64,000 nucleotides of DNA, taken from contig NZ_CP048632.1 in NCBI RefSeq assembly GCF_010669145.1, positions 1,736,001-1,800,000 on the forward strand, given 5' to 3'. This document shows positions 30,921-40,730 of this stretch, piece by piece. The position numbers were made by a program, and so were the translations under genes. How positions within the stretch are numbered: the first letter of the stretch is position 1; the number at the start of each line of letters is the position of its first letter. The notes below the pieces were generated by a model. That model searched no databases. It saw only the letters and a program-made list of their open reading frames with translations, and had not been told where the DNA came from. This stretch comes from Rhizobium oryzihabitans. GTDB lineage: Bacteria; Pseudomonadota; Alphaproteobacteria; Rhizobiales; Rhizobiaceae.

Positions 30921-31646
30921 TTACTCGGTCACCGAACCGAGGGTGTTGGAACTGTCGTCCTTCGGACGCTCGCCCTCCGGCTGGCTGCCGGTGGTCATGT
31001 AATAGATCGTCTCGGCAATATTCGTGGCATGGTCGCCGATGCGCTCGATGTTCTTGGCGCAGAACAGAAGATGCGTGCAGGTGGTGATGTTGCGCGGATC
31101 TTCCATCATGTAGGTCAGAAGCTCCCGGAAGAGCGACGTGTACATGGCGTCGATTTCCTCGTCGCGCTCGCGAATGGCATTGGCCTTCTCGGCGGAACGG
31201 GTGGAATAGACGTCGAGGACTTCCTTGAGCTGCACCAGCGCCAGCTCCGACAGATGTTCGATGCCGCGCGCGAGCTTGCGCGGCACGCCGGTTCCGGCAA
31301 CCGCAATGACGCGCTTTGCGGTGTTCTTGCCCAGATCGCCGACGCGCTCGAGATCGGCGGCGATGCGCAGGGTGCCGATGATCTCGCGAAGGTCGGCCGC
31401 CACAGGCTGGCGTCTGGCGATGGTGACGATGGCCTTGTCGCCGATTTCGCGTTCGGCATGGTCGAGAATTGTATCGTCGGAAATGACCTTCTGCGCGAGT
31501 GCGGCATCGGAATTGACGAGCGCACGCACGGCGTCGCCGCACATCTGCTCGGCAAGACCGCCCATTTCGGCGATGCGGCGCGTCAGAAACTTCAATTCGT
31601 CGTCATAGGCGGACAGGATATGCGAATGGGTCGTTGTCTGTGTCAC
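30921..31646 (-). CDS. phoU: PhoU phosphate signalling protein
   Basis: 241 aa from a GTG start (31646) with GGAGG 8 bp upstream; first residues MTQTTTHSHILSAYDDELKF. Two three-helix PhoU repeats, each with an acidic metal-binding E/DxxxD motif (for example EEIDAMYTSLFRELLTYMME and KNIERIGDHATNIAE). PhoU links the Pst transporter to PhoR and keeps the Pho regulon off when phosphate is plentiful. It lies between pstB and phoB. Confidence 0.96.
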   Translation of the reverse strand: MTQTTTHSHILSAYDDELKFLTRRIAEMGGLAEQMCGDAVRALVNSDAALAQKVISDDTILDHAEREIGDKAIVTIARRQPVAADLREIIGTLRIAADLERVGDLGKNTAKRVIAVAGTGVPRKLARGIEHLSELALVQLKEVLDVYSTRSAEKANAIRERDEEIDAMYTSLFRELLTYMMEDPRNITTCTHLLFCAKNIERIGDHATNIAETIYYMTTGSQPEGERPKDDSSNTLGSVTE

Positions 31647-31743
31647 GGTCTAGTCCTCCGGCTTGGCCTGCATGCGCGTACCCGGAAGCGGGCACGGCAG
31701 AGGCACCAGTCTTGTTCGGTTTCGAGAAAGCGCCGGCCGGGGA

Positions 31744-32559
31744 TCAGCCGAAGCGGCCCATGATGTAATCCTGCGTGCGCTGGTCATCCGGATTGGTGAA
31801 CATCTTGTCCGTTTCATTTTCTTCGACAAGATGACCAAGATGGAACATGGCCGTACGCTGCGAAACACGCGCCGCCTGCTGCATGGAGTGCGTGACGATG
31901 ACGATCGTGTAGTTGGTGCGCAGTTCGTGGATCAGTTCCTCGACCTTTGCGGTCGCGATCGGATCGAGCGCCGAGCAGGGTTCGTCCATCAGGATGACTT
32001 CCGGGCTGACGGCAACCGCGCGCGCGATGCACAGACGCTGCTGCTGGCCACCGGAGAGACCCGTGCCGGACTCCAGCAGGCGATCCTTCACCTCGTTCCA
32101 GAGACCCGCCTTCTGCAGGCTCTGCTCGACGATCTGGTCCATATCCGCCTTGTTGCGGGCGAGACCATGGATGCGCGGGCCGTAGGCGATGTTTTCATAG
32201 ATGGTCTTGGGAAACGGGTTAGGCTTCTGGAACACCATGCCGACGCGGGCGCGCAATTCGACGACGTCGATCGCCTGATCGTAGATATCGTCCGTGTCGA
32301 GCGTGATCTTGCCGGTGACCCGGCAACCGTCGATCGTGTCGTTCATGCGGTTCAAGGTGCGCAGGAAAGTGGATTTACCGCAACCGGACGGGCCGATAAG
32401 CGCAGTCACCGTGTTTTCACGGACGTTGAGGTTCACGTCGTAAAGCGCGCGCTTTTCGCCGTAATAAACCGAAACGTCCTTGCCGATCATCTTGTATGAG
32501 ACTTCATTCATTTTCTTGTCCAGCGCCTTTTCAACTGCTGCTTCCGACAACATGTTCAT
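31744..32559 (-). CDS. pstB: Phosphate ABC transporter ATP-binding protein
   Basis: 271 aa, [20 protein letters not shown] with GGGAG upstream. ATPase of the high-affinity phosphate importer: Walker [10 protein letters not shown] (about residue 57), signature LSGGQQQR, Walker [14 protein letters not shown] and a switch His in VTHSMQQA. There is a roughly 20-residue N-terminal extension relative to the E. coli protein. It follows pstA by 14 bp. Confidence 0.97.
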   Translation of the reverse strand: MNMLSEAAVEKALDKKMNEVSYKMIGKDVSVYYGEKRALYDVNLNVRENTVTALIGPSGCGKSTFLRTLNRMNDTIDGCRVTGKITLDTDDIYDQAIDVVELRARVGMVFQKPNPFPKTIYENIAYGPRIHGLARNKADMDQIVEQSLQKAGLWNEVKDRLLESGTGLSGGQQQRLCIARAVAVSPEVILMDEPCSALDPIATAKVEELIHELRTNYTIVIVTHSMQQAARVSQRTAMFHLGHLVEENETDKMFTNPDDQRTQDYIMGRFG

Positions 32560-32573
32560 TGCTCTAGCTCCCT

Positions 32574-33896
32574 CTACCAGCGCCGCTCAAAGCGGCGACG
32601 CAACAGGATTGCGCCAACATTCATGACGATGAGGAACAGAAGCAGGATGATGATAGCGCCAGATGTCCTCTCGACAAAGGCGCGTTCGGCTTCGTTCGCC
32701 CACATGTAAATTTGCACCGGCAGAGCCGTGGACGGATCCATCGGCGTTGTCGGATAATTCGCAACGAATGCCACCATGCCGATCAGAAGCAGCGGCGCCG
32801 TTTCGCCCAGTGCGTGGGCGAGGCCGATGATGGTGCCGGTCAGAATGCCAGGCATGGCGAGCGGCAGGACGTGGTGGAAGATCGTCTGCATCTTGGATGC
32901 GCCCAGACCGAGTGCGGCAGCGCGGATCGACGGCGGCACGGCCTTCAATGCGGCACGGGTCGCGATGATGATCGTCGGCAGCGTCATCAGCGTCAGGACA
33001 AGGCCACCGACCAGAGAGGCGGAGCGCGGAAAGCCCATGAAGTTGATGAAAACGGAAAGGCCGAGCAGACCGTAAACGATCGAAGGAACAGCCGCCAGAT
33101 TGTTGATGTTCACCTCGATGAGATCCGTCAGGCGGTTCTTCGGGGCAAATTCCTCAAGATAGATGGAGGCTGCAACGCCGATCGGCAGCGACAGCACAAG
33201 CACGATCAGCATCATGTAAAAGGAGCCGATCAGCGCCACGCCGACACCCGCCGCTTCCGGACGGCTCGAATTGCCGTTGACGAAGATGCCAGTATTGAAA
33301 TGCTTGCCGAGCTGCCCGCTTTCGGCGAGCTGGTTCATCCAGCCGAGCTGCTGGTTCGAGATACGGCGGTTGGCTTCATCCACCGTCATGTCCACCTGGC
33401 CCTTGAAGGCACTGTCGACATCACCAGACGCCAGAAGCGTGACGGTGCGCGTGGTGCCGATAATGGCCGGATCGGCAACGACGATATCGCGTAGCTGTGT
33501 CCGAACGCTGTCCGAGATCATGGTGTTGACGGCGCGAAGACCGGCACGGTCCGTCGGCGCAACGCCAAGAACCTTGGCGACCGCATCGCGAGCGAGGACG
33601 GGATAATTGGCCGTCATCAGCTTGGCAGGATTTGCGGCCCGCTCATTCTTCGGATCGATGATCAGTTCGGAAAACTCGACCGGAACGGTGATCATCGTCT
33701 GCTGGAAGGCGGTGTAGCCCTTGGAGACGACCGACCAGAGCAGCAGGAAGAGGAACAGGAGGCCGAAGGAAATCGCTGCCATGCCATAGGCACGGAAACG
33801 GCGTTCGGCGGCGTAGCGGCGCTTGATGCCGATATCACGACGTGCGGCCTTGTTGGTGCCGGCAGCGCCGGCTGCGGGAGAAACGATGTCGGTCAT
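32574..33896 (-). CDS. pstA: Phosphate ABC transporter permease PstA
   Basis: 440 aa, longer than enteric PstA (about 296) because of an N-terminal cytoplasmic stretch and a roughly 150-residue periplasmic insert after the first membrane helix, as usual in rhizobia. The transport domain has the EAA-like coupling motif [20 protein letters not shown] and a C-terminal [16 protein letters not shown] loop. Its ATG overlaps the pstC stop by 4 bp. Confidence 0.95.
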   Translation of the reverse strand: MTDIVSPAAGAAGTNKAARRDIGIKRRYAAERRFRAYGMAAISFGLLFLFLLLWSVVSKGYTAFQQTMITVPVEFSELIIDPKNERAANPAKLMTANYPVLARDAVAKVLGVAPTDRAGLRAVNTMISDSVRTQLRDIVVADPAIIGTTRTVTLLASGDVDSAFKGQVDMTVDEANRRISNQQLGWMNQLAESGQLGKHFNTGIFVNGNSSRPEAAGVGVALIGSFYMMLIVLVLSLPIGVAASIYLEEFAPKNRLTDLIEVNINNLAAVPSIVYGLLGLSVFINFMGFPRSASLVGGLVLTLMTLPTIIIATRAALKAVPPSIRAAALGLGASKMQTIFHHVLPLAMPGILTGTIIGLAHALGETAPLLLIGMVAFVANYPTTPMDPSTALPVQIYMWANEAERAFVERTSGAIIILLLFLIVMNVGAILLRRRFERRW

Positions 33897-35377
33897 TCAT
33901 ATTGCTCCCGGTATTTGCGCACGATGTAAAGCGCGTAGATATTCAGGCAAAGCGTGATGGCAAAAAGTGTGATGCCCAGCGCGAAGGCAACCAGCGTTTG
34001 CGGCGAGGTGAATTCAAGGTCGCCGGTCAGCTGACTGACGATCTTGACCGTTACGGTGGTCATCGGTTCGAAGGGGTTGAGCTGCAGGCGGGCGGCAACG
34101 CCGGCCGCGAGAACCACGATCATGGTTTCGCCAATCGCACGCGATGCCGTCATCAGCACGGCGCCGACGATGCCGGGAAGAGCGGCGGGAACGATGACCT
34201 TCTTGATGGTTTCAGACCGCGTGGCGCCGAGACCGAGCGAACCGTCACGCAGCGAACGCGGCACGGCGGTGATGATGTCATCCGACAGCGACGAGACATA
34301 GGGGATCAGCATGATGCCCATGACGAAGCCGGCGGTAATGACGCTCTGCGCCTGGATGAAGTTGGCGTAGTTACCCGTCGCCAGGCCGTTGATCTGCGTG
34401 GAAATGTCTCTGAGGAACGGACCAACCGTCGTCAGCGCGAAGAAGCCGTAGACGATGGTGGGAATGCCGGCGAGCACCTCGAGCAGCGGCTTTGCCACGG
34501 AGCGAAGGCGTGGCGAGGCGTATTCCGACATGTAGATCGCCGAAAACAGGCCGACCGGGACCGCCACCAGCATGGCGACGAAACCGATGTAAAGCGTGCC
34601 GGCGAGCAGCGGGATCAGGCCGAACTGGCCGGACGAGTCCGTTGCACCCGCCGCCGCGAAACGCGGATCCCATACCGTTCCGAAGAAGAACTGGTGTGCC
34701 GGAACCATGGTGAAGAACTGGATGGCTTCCGTCAGCATCGACAGGACGATGCCGACGGTCGTCAGAATGGCAATGGAGGAGGCAACGAGCAGGGCCGCGA
34801 GAATGACCTTCTCGACCCTGTTGCGCGCCCGGAAGCGCGGAGCGATCGAACGCAGCGCATAAGCTGCACCGCCGAAAGCGGCCAGCAGCACGATTGCGAT
34901 CATCGCAATACGGCTGGTGGACGTCATCGCGTTCAGCGTCTGGGCGGCATCGACCATGTAGCGCTCGGGATCGCCGGCTATGGCAACGCCCTTCGACGCC
35001 AGAAGCGGCCGCACCGTGGCGGCATCCGCATCAACCTGCGCCGTCTCCTCCGCCGTCAGCCGCTGCAGACCTCGGGCGATCGACGTTACCATACCATATG
35101 TCAGGCTCTGCTGCGCTTCGGATTGGGCGCGCACATCTTCAGGAAATTCAGCGCGCACGGAAGACGTAATGATCAGCGGGCTGATGACAAGCCAGGCGCA
35201 GAGAATGAGCGCCGCGGGCAGCACCGCCCAGACCACCGCGTAGGAACCGTGATAACCGGCACGGGAATGCATGGTGGCGGGGCGCCCGCCAGACAGGGCA
35301 ACGGCACGGCGGCTGCCGAGCAGATAGCTGCCGATGCCGATCAGCGCCAGTATCAGCAAAAGGATCGATGTGTTCAT
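33893..35377 (-). CDS. pstC: Phosphate ABC transporter permease PstC
   Basis: 494 aa, MNTSILLLILALIGIGSYLL; a start 10 codons upstream is open but less natural. Eight or so membrane segments. A large periplasmic insert follows the second segment, and the coupling loop SLGLGATRSETIKKVIVPAALPG lies in the last third. The size is typical of rhizobial PstC. It lies about 270 bp after pstS, with an intercistronic hairpin between them. Confidence 0.95.
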   Translation of the reverse strand: MNTSILLLILALIGIGSYLLGSRRAVALSGGRPATMHSRAGYHGSYAVVWAVLPAALILCAWLVISPLIITSSVRAEFPEDVRAQSEAQQSLTYGMVTSIARGLQRLTAEETAQVDADAATVRPLLASKGVAIAGDPERYMVDAAQTLNAMTSTSRIAMIAIVLLAAFGGAAYALRSIAPRFRARNRVEKVILAALLVASSIAILTTVGIVLSMLTEAIQFFTMVPAHQFFFGTVWDPRFAAAGATDSSGQFGLIPLLAGTLYIGFVAMLVAVPVGLFSAIYMSEYASPRLRSVAKPLLEVLAGIPTIVYGFFALTTVGPFLRDISTQINGLATGNYANFIQAQSVITAGFVMGIMLIPYVSSLSDDIITAVPRSLRDGSLGLGATRSETIKKVIVPAALPGIVGAVLMTASRAIGETMIVVLAAGVAARLQLNPFEPMTTVTVKIVSQLTGDLEFTSPQTLVAFALGITLFAITLCLNIYALYIVRKYREQYE

Positions 35378-35616
35378 TAGAGTTCCCTCGGCGTGCCCCA
35401 AGAGCACGATGCGATATCGGGCAAATCAAAAAGTCATCAAAACGAGACTGCTGGACCATCCAGAAATGCTTGCCGCCTGACTGTATCAAAGTCCGGCAAG
35501 CGTCAAGGTTGATACATCCTATCCATCTGTAATCGATCAACAATTATGTGGACGACGATGAATTGGAACTGTCAACCGGAGACCGTCGCCGAGGCGGAAA
35601 GGCAGCGGAGTGGAAT

Positions 35617-35642
35617 GAGGGGCGCGGCAGGCCGCACCCCTC
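35617..35642 (-). terminator. Intercistronic hairpin after pstS
   Basis: GAGGGG (35617-35622) pairs with CCCCTC (35637-35642) and the inner GCGGC with GCCGC. On the minus strand it begins 9 bp after the pstS stop. It probably attenuates read-through or protects the pstS mRNA, so that the binding protein is made in excess over the permease. The rest of the 270-bp pstS-pstC gap shows no gene. Confidence 0.65.
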
Positions 35643-35650
35643 TTTCTTTA

Positions 35651-36685
35651 TTACATCGAAGCGCCGGCAGCGAACTTGGCGCGGATTTCTTCGCGTTCTT
35701 TGTCCGGAGCGGCAACGAGGCCGTAGTTGGCGAGCGGGGAATCCGGGCCGATCATTTCGTCAGAAACGAAGAACTCGACATATTCCTTGAGGCCCGGGAT
35801 AACGCCCAGGTGAGCCTTCTTCACGTAGAAGAACAGCGGGCGAGAAACCGGGTACTTGCCGCTGGCAACGGTTTCGGTGGACGGAACAACGCCCGAAACA
35901 GTCGCAACCTTCAGACGGTCAGCATTGTTTTCATAGAATGCGAGGCCGAAAACGCCGAGGCCGGTCTTGTTGGCATCGATACGAGCAAGCGTCTCGGTGT
36001 AGTCGCCGTCGATGTCGACTGCGGCGCCGTCCTTACGGACTGCGATGCACTTTGCAGCAGCCTGCTTGGCATCGGGGACCAGCGTCTTGATGGCGTCGGT
36101 GGCGCCTGCTTCCTTGCAGCCGTCAGCCATGATCTTCTCTTCGAAGACTTCGCGCGTGCCGTGCTTGGAACCCGGGATGTAAGCAGCGATTGCTACATCA
36201 GGCAGTTCCTTGTTGACTTCCGACCACTTCTTGTAGGGGTTGGCAACGAGCTTGCCGTCCTTGACGACTTCAGCGGCGAGAGCGAGGTAGAGATCCTTCG
36301 GCTCAAGCTTGATGTCCTTGTTGGATGCGTCCATCGCGAAGACGATACCGTCGTAACCGATCTTCACTTCCTGAACGTCGGCAACGCCAGCAGCCTTACA
36401 GGCGGCCAGTTCGTCGGTCTTGATCTTGCGCGAAGCGTTGGCGATGTCGATGGTGCCTTCACCAACGCCGGAGCAGAACGCCTTCAGACCGCCGCCCGTG
36501 CCGCCGGACTCAACAACCGGAGCCTTAAAGTTCGGGAAGGTTTCAGCAAATGTCTCGGCAACGATCTTGGCATAGGGCAGAACAGTGGAAGAACCGGCAA
36601 CCTGAATCTGGTCGCGAGCAGCGGCGGCGCCAGCGAAGGCGACAGAAGCCACCAGAGCTGCTGCGGAAAATTTTACGATGTTCAT
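35651..36685 (-). CDS. pstS: Phosphate-binding periplasmic protein PstS
   Basis: 344 aa, MNIVKFSAAALVASVAFAGA, start chosen by GGAG and by the signal peptide (cleavage probably after AAAA near residue 23). The mature protein begins with the phosphate-binding pattern AGSSTVLPYAKIVAETF, followed by ESGGTGGGLKAFCSG, IDIANASRKI and YGTREVFEE-like HGTREVFEEK. It delivers phosphate to PstCA. The Pho box upstream indicates PhoB control. Confidence 0.96.
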   Translation of the reverse strand: MNIVKFSAAALVASVAFAGAAAARDQIQVAGSSTVLPYAKIVAETFAETFPNFKAPVVESGGTGGGLKAFCSGVGEGTIDIANASRKIKTDELAACKAAGVADVQEVKIGYDGIVFAMDASNKDIKLEPKDLYLALAAEVVKDGKLVANPYKKWSEVNKELPDVAIAAYIPGSKHGTREVFEEKIMADGCKEAGATDAIKTLVPDAKQAAAKCIAVRKDGAAVDIDGDYTETLARIDANKTGLGVFGLAFYENNADRLKVATVSGVVPSTETVASGKYPVSRPLFFYVKKAHLGVIPGLKEYVEFFVSDEMIGPDSPLANYGLVAAPDKEREEIRAKFAAGASM

Positions 36686-36800
36686 TTGTCTCTCCCGTCG
36701 TGGGCTTGTTTGTGGACGCAGCCGATTGCGGCAATCGCTCTTAGCATGCGCTCGGCGACCTTTTCTTAACCACCGTAGCCACATCCTTTTATGTCACTTC

Positions 36801-36819
36801 AGTGAAAGATTTGTGACAA
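36801..36819 (-). promoter_or_regulatory. Pho box upstream of pstS
   Basis: On the minus strand TTGTCACAAATCTTTCACT, two 11-bp-spaced TGTCAC/TTTCAC repeats that match the PhoB binding consensus at most positions. It lies 116 bp before the pstS ATG, in the right orientation. A further GTGACAT half-site lies adjacent (36791-36797). Confidence 0.75.
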
Positions 36820-36879
36820 TCTAAATTACTGATTTTGCTTATAGAATTTTTCGAAATTAAAGGCCTTATGCCTTTTATG

Positions 36880-38145
36880 TTAAAATCTGACGGTAAAGTC
36901 CGTGCCGTTGCCCAGTTCCGATTTAATGATGAGGCGGGCGCGGTGGCGGGTGAGGATGTGCTTGACGATGGCAAGCCCTAGGCCCGTTCCCTTTTTGGAC
37001 CGGCTGTCGGCGACGCTGACGCGATAGAACCGCTCCGTCAGGCGCGGCACATGTTCGGCGGGAATGCCCGGGCCCTTGTCGATGACGCTCACCTCCACCG
37101 GCTTGCCGGGTTCGGCGCGCAGCCAGACATCCACGACCTTGCCTTCCTGCCCATATTTGCAAGCATTTTCAACGAGGTTCTGGAACACCTGCACCAGCTC
37201 GTCACGATCGCCCTGCACTTCCGCCGGCCGGTCGGGCAGATGCAGGATGATATCGACATCGAGCTCGTCGGCGAGCGGCAGCAGCGCATCGCGCACATGG
37301 CCGATGACGGGCACGAGATCGACCTTCTGGTCCGGAGCGATATTCGCCCGCAATTCCAGCCTTGAAAGCGACATGAGGTCGTCCACCAGCCTGCTCATGC
37401 GGGTTGCCTGATCCAGCATGATGGCGAGGAACCGTTCCTGCGCTTTCGGATCGTTGCGCGCCGGCCCCTGCATTGTCTCGATGAAACCGCGAAGGGAGGC
37501 GAGCGGCGTGCGCAATTCATGGCTGGCATTGGCGACGAAGTCGCTGCGCATACGGTCGATGCGGCGAAGCTCTGAAACGTCGCGGAACGACAGGATGTAG
37601 AATGGCGGTCCCGCAACTTCCCCCGCATCGGCACGGGCGATACGGACGATGAAGACCCGCTCGGATGGAAACCGCTCGGAATGCTCGACCTGGTTGGGCT
37701 GGCCGGTGGTGATGGTTTCGCGAATGACATCCAGCAGACCCGGCGAACGCAGCCGGGCGGAAATATGCGCGCCGGCCGGAAGCTGGCCGAAGGCGCGCTC
37801 CGCTGCGCCGTTCTGATACAGCACGCTGGCATTCTTATCGAGGATGAAGACCGGCGTATCCAGGACGGCAAGGCCCGCGCGGACGCCGGAAATGACGTTT
37901 TCACCGGGCACTTCCGGCTCATCCGTTTCTACAGCCGCGTTTTCGTCCCTCGCACCCGCCGACCTTTCCCGAACGGCCAGAATGGCGATGATGGCGCAGA
38001 GCCACAGGACAGCGGGCATATAGGGTGTGTGAAGCTCCGAGACGGCCACGACGGCAAGCATGCTGACGACCAGAACGGGCAACCAGTTTCGGCGAAGCTT
38101 TTTTGCCAAAAGCCTTAATCCGCTATCGCCTTCCATGACTGCCAT
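36880..38145 (-). CDS. phoR: PhoR phosphate regulon sensor kinase
   Basis: 421 aa, MAVMEGDSGLRLLAKKLRRN (a later ATG at 38136 is possible). Two membrane helices lie at about residues 20-58. A PAS-type segment (about 85-190) is followed by HisKA with VANASHELRTPLASL (phospho-His), N box ENACKYG, and G boxes DKGPGIPAEHVP and KKGTGLGLAIVKHIL. It phosphorylates PhoB at low phosphate. It is first in the pho-pst block, separated from pstS by 194 bp that carry the Pho box. Confidence 0.95.
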   Translation of the reverse strand: MAVMEGDSGLRLLAKKLRRNWLPVLVVSMLAVVAVSELHTPYMPAVLWLCAIIAILAVRERSAGARDENAAVETDEPEVPGENVISGVRAGLAVLDTPVFILDKNASVLYQNGAAERAFGQLPAGAHISARLRSPGLLDVIRETITTGQPNQVEHSERFPSERVFIVRIARADAGEVAGPPFYILSFRDVSELRRIDRMRSDFVANASHELRTPLASLRGFIETMQGPARNDPKAQERFLAIMLDQATRMSRLVDDLMSLSRLELRANIAPDQKVDLVPVIGHVRDALLPLADELDVDIILHLPDRPAEVQGDRDELVQVFQNLVENACKYGQEGKVVDVWLRAEPGKPVEVSVIDKGPGIPAEHVPRLTERFYRVSVADSRSKKGTGLGLAIVKHILTRHRARLIIKSELGNGTDFTVRF

Positions 38146-38376
38146 TTCAGCCCACTTTCCACTTCCACCTGACAGCGCACCGAAACCTCATAGGCCAGCT
38201 TCATGACAGAGATTCATCGCCGCGCATTTTCCACAACGTATATGCGCAAAATAGGTGCCGCAATCGCTTGCGCCGTCGCACCCAGGCCAACCCACCCTCT
38301 TTCACTTGAATTCTGCCGGTGGATATGAACTCATTGGCGGCGAGTTGCCTTTACACAACAACAGCCGGAGGAAAAT

Positions 38377-39258
38377 ATGGACGCGGAAACGAAGAAGCGC
38401 TCGGTGGAGCTGACGGTTGGCGGCAAGCTGCGCAGCTTCGATATAGACGATCCGGTTCTTCCAGACTGGGTGGAGGAAAACAAGCTTTCCGCTGGTGATT
38501 TTCCTTACGACAAAAAGATGAAGCGCGAGGAATATGATGCAGTCCTCGAAGCGCTGCAGGTGGAGCTGGTCAAGGTACAGTTCTGGTTGCAGGCCACCGG
38601 CAAACGGGTGATGGCCGTGTTCGAGGGCCGCGATGCGGCCGGCAAGGGCGGCGCGATCTTCGCTACCCGGGCATATCTCAACCCCCGCTATGCCCGTATC
38701 GTGGCGCTGACGAAACCGACGGAAACCGAGCGCGGCCAATGGTATTTCCAGCGTTATATCTCGCATTTTCCGACAGCGGGTGAATTCGTTCTGTTCGACC
38801 GTTCCTGGTATAACCGCGCCGGGGTGGAGCCGGTCATGGGTTTTTGCACCCCGGAAGAGCACAAGCGCTTCCTCAAGGAAACGCCGCGCCTTGAAAAGAT
38901 GCTGGTCCATGAGGACGTTCATCTGTTCAAGTTCTGGCTCGACATCGGCCGGGAAACGCAGATCGAGCGTTTTCACGATCGTCGCCACAGCCCGCTGAAA
39001 TGCTGGAAGCTTTCCGACATGGATATTGCCGCACTGACGAAATGGGATGACTACACGGACAAGCGCGACGAGATGCTGGAAAAGACCCATACCGACGCTG
39101 CCCCCTGGACAGTGGTGCGCGCCAACGACAAACGCCGCGCAAGGGTGAACCTCATCCGGCACATTCTCAATGCACTCGACTATGACGGCAAGGACAAGAA
39201 GGCAATCGGCGAGATCGACGGCAAGATACTGGGATCAGGCCCCGGCTTTCTCAAATAG
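38377..39258 (+). CDS. ppk2: Polyphosphate kinase 2
   Basis: 293 aa, [20 protein letters not shown], with GGAGG before the ATG. PPK2-family core with Walker A-like [13 protein letters not shown] (about residue 85), the lid-side [17 protein letters not shown] and [17 protein letters not shown]. It moves phosphate between polyphosphate and nucleotides. It is divergent from phoR, which fits a phosphate-storage role; a single CTGTCAT half-site (38203-38209, minus strand) between them is too weak to call a Pho box. Confidence 0.93.
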   Translation: MDAETKKRSVELTVGGKLRSFDIDDPVLPDWVEENKLSAGDFPYDKKMKREEYDAVLEALQVELVKVQFWLQATGKRVMAVFEGRDAAGKGGAIFATRAYLNPRYARIVALTKPTETERGQWYFQRYISHFPTAGEFVLFDRSWYNRAGVEPVMGFCTPEEHKRFLKETPRLEKMLVHEDVHLFKFWLDIGRETQIERFHDRRHSPLKCWKLSDMDIAALTKWDDYTDKRDEMLEKTHTDAAPWTVVRANDKRRARVNLIRHILNALDYDGKDKKAIGEIDGKILGSGPGFLK

Positions 39259-39270
39259 GATCGGGAGACG

Positions 39271-39304
39271 GTGACAGGCGCCCAAAGGCCGCGGCGCTTG
39301 TCAC
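39271..39304 (+). terminator. Hairpin after ppk2
   Basis: GTGACAGGCGCC (39271-39282) pairs with GGCGCTTGTCAC (39293-39304) over 12 bp with one G-T pair, 12 bp after the ppk2 stop. It lies between convergent genes. Only a weak T-rich stretch follows. Confidence 0.6.
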
Positions 39305-39330
39305 TCTATCTTATCTTACCGGGTCGCTTC

Positions 39331-40467
39331 TTACTGACCTGGCAGAATGCGCACGGAATAAAGATTGACCGGGCGGCTGTTGCCATCAATATCGCTGTTG
39401 ATGAAGACCTTGCCCGGCGCATTGGGGGCTAGCGAACGTTCAAATGTCGCATTCAGCAGCATATCCGCACGCTCGGCCGTGGCCGTGAAGCGGTGACGGG
39501 AGCAATCGCCAAGGGTTGCGAAATCGCAGGCGACGGAAACCTGCGTCTGCCGGTCGCTGGATGATTGCAGCGTGATTGATATGGTCGAGGATTTGCCCGC
39601 CATATCCCGCATCACCTCCACCGGAACCTCGATGCTGACCGCGCCATCCTGTGAGACGCTTCTCGACGTCACCTTTATCGCCTTGCCGGCCGGCGTGGCA
39701 ATATTCTCGACAGTGGCGCGCGCGCCTGCCGAAATCCCGGAACTGCCGCGCTCGGCATTGAATATTTCAACCCAGTCATCGGAAAAACCACGGCCGGCGG
39801 AAAGGCTCGGCGCTGGCTCCGCACCGGTGAAGTCCTCCGCCTGCACCTGCGCCGGCGGATTGGGCACGCTGGTATCGCGCTGCTCCGGCGACAGCAGCAG
39901 GCCGGAAGAATAGGCCCACCAGGCGCCGAAACCGATAAACGCCAGGAGTGTCAAATATATGAAAAGTCGGGCAAAAAGCCCGCGGCGTTTGCGCCGGCCA
40001 ACAGCACCTTCCGGACGAAAGGCAAGCGAGGCGTCGGCTGCGCTGGAGCCTCTCTTTGGCGTCTTTCCATTGCGCCGGCCGGCGCTCAGGTTTTCAGCAG
40101 CAACCGGCCGCGCGTCGCGCGTTTCGCCGCGCAATTCCGGTTCGATAGCCATATCGCCATGATGCTGGGGTTGTGAGGCAGGATCGACCGAGTGATCATC
40201 CTGCACCGGATTTTCCGGCAGAGGCGGCCGCAATTGCTGCTCCACCCGGTCGAGAAGACGGTTGCGCTCTTCATTCTCGATAATATGGATCAGGCTCTCG
40301 AGCCGCTGGCGCTGCTGGGCCACCACCTGCGGATCGTCTATGCCCTGCTTGCGCAGGCCCGCTTCCAGTGCCTGACGGGAGGATTGGTAAATCCGTGCAC
40401 GAACTTCGGCGTTCGATCTGTCCGATTTTTCCAGAGCATTTCTGATTGCCGTTTCCAGTCCGCTCAC
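39331..40467 (-). CDS. Membrane-anchored hypothetical protein with beta-rich C-terminal domain
   Basis: 378 aa from GTG 40467 with AAGGA 7 bp upstream (a longer open frame has no ribosome site). The N-terminus is helical (ETAIRNALEKSDRSNAEVRA) and likely cytoplasmic, with a charged disordered linker to residue 180. One membrane helix follows (LFIYLTLLAFIGFGAWWAYS, about 195-214). The periplasmic region ends in a beta-sandwich-like domain (about 250-378) with two Cys in VACDFATLGDCSRHRF. I recognise no named family; similar proteins are conserved in Rhizobiaceae by memory. It is convergent with ppk2. Confidence 0.75.
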   Translation of the reverse strand: MSGLETAIRNALEKSDRSNAEVRARIYQSSRQALEAGLRKQGIDDPQVVAQQRQRLESLIHIIENEERNRLLDRVEQQLRPPLPENPVQDDHSVDPASQPQHHGDMAIEPELRGETRDARPVAAENLSAGRRNGKTPKRGSSAADASLAFRPEGAVGRRKRRGLFARLFIYLTLLAFIGFGAWWAYSSGLLLSPEQRDTSVPNPPAQVQAEDFTGAEPAPSLSAGRGFSDDWVEIFNAERGSSGISAGARATVENIATPAGKAIKVTSRSVSQDGAVSIEVPVEVMRDMAGKSSTISITLQSSSDRQTQVSVACDFATLGDCSRHRFTATAERADMLLNATFERSLAPNAPGKVFINSDIDGNSRPVNLYSVRILPGQ

Positions 40468-40695
40468 GACCGATCCTTGTTCTATTGCGCCTTGCAAAAA
40501 ATATGCGGCGTTGCGCCATACATTCACGATTCGGTAACGGCTATGCCGCGCCTCCGCAAGCACCGTTTGTTATTTTGTTATAAAGACCGGATTGCTTTGG
40601 GGAAAATCGATCCATTGTGGCGCTGCGAACGCAGATTTGAGAGCCCGGCACCACACCGTTTTCGCTTTCAATCCGCTACCGAACGCGATATTGAC

Positions 40696-40715
40696 TTACG
40701 TGCGCGTAAACGTAA
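40696..40715. promoter_or_regulatory. TTACGT inverted repeat before nitronate monooxygenase gene
   Basis: TTACGT (40696-40701) and ACGTAA (40710-40715) flank GCGCGTAA, with TTGACT (40691-40696) just upstream as a possible -35. A related TTTACGTTAGAGTTAAA stretch precedes fadD (50882-50898). It is possibly the site of a lipid- or amino-acid-catabolism regulator. No regulator gene is adjacent. Confidence 0.35.
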
Positions 40716-40730
40716 TCCGTGGGAGGAGAC

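Noticed and set aside
33842..35380. 512-aa plus-strand frame over pstC
   Set aside because: Extremely Arg/Gln/His-rich and exactly antisense to intact pstC; not a gene.
38203..38209. Pho box between phoR and ppk2
   Set aside because: Only one CTGTCAT half-site; the second repeat does not match.
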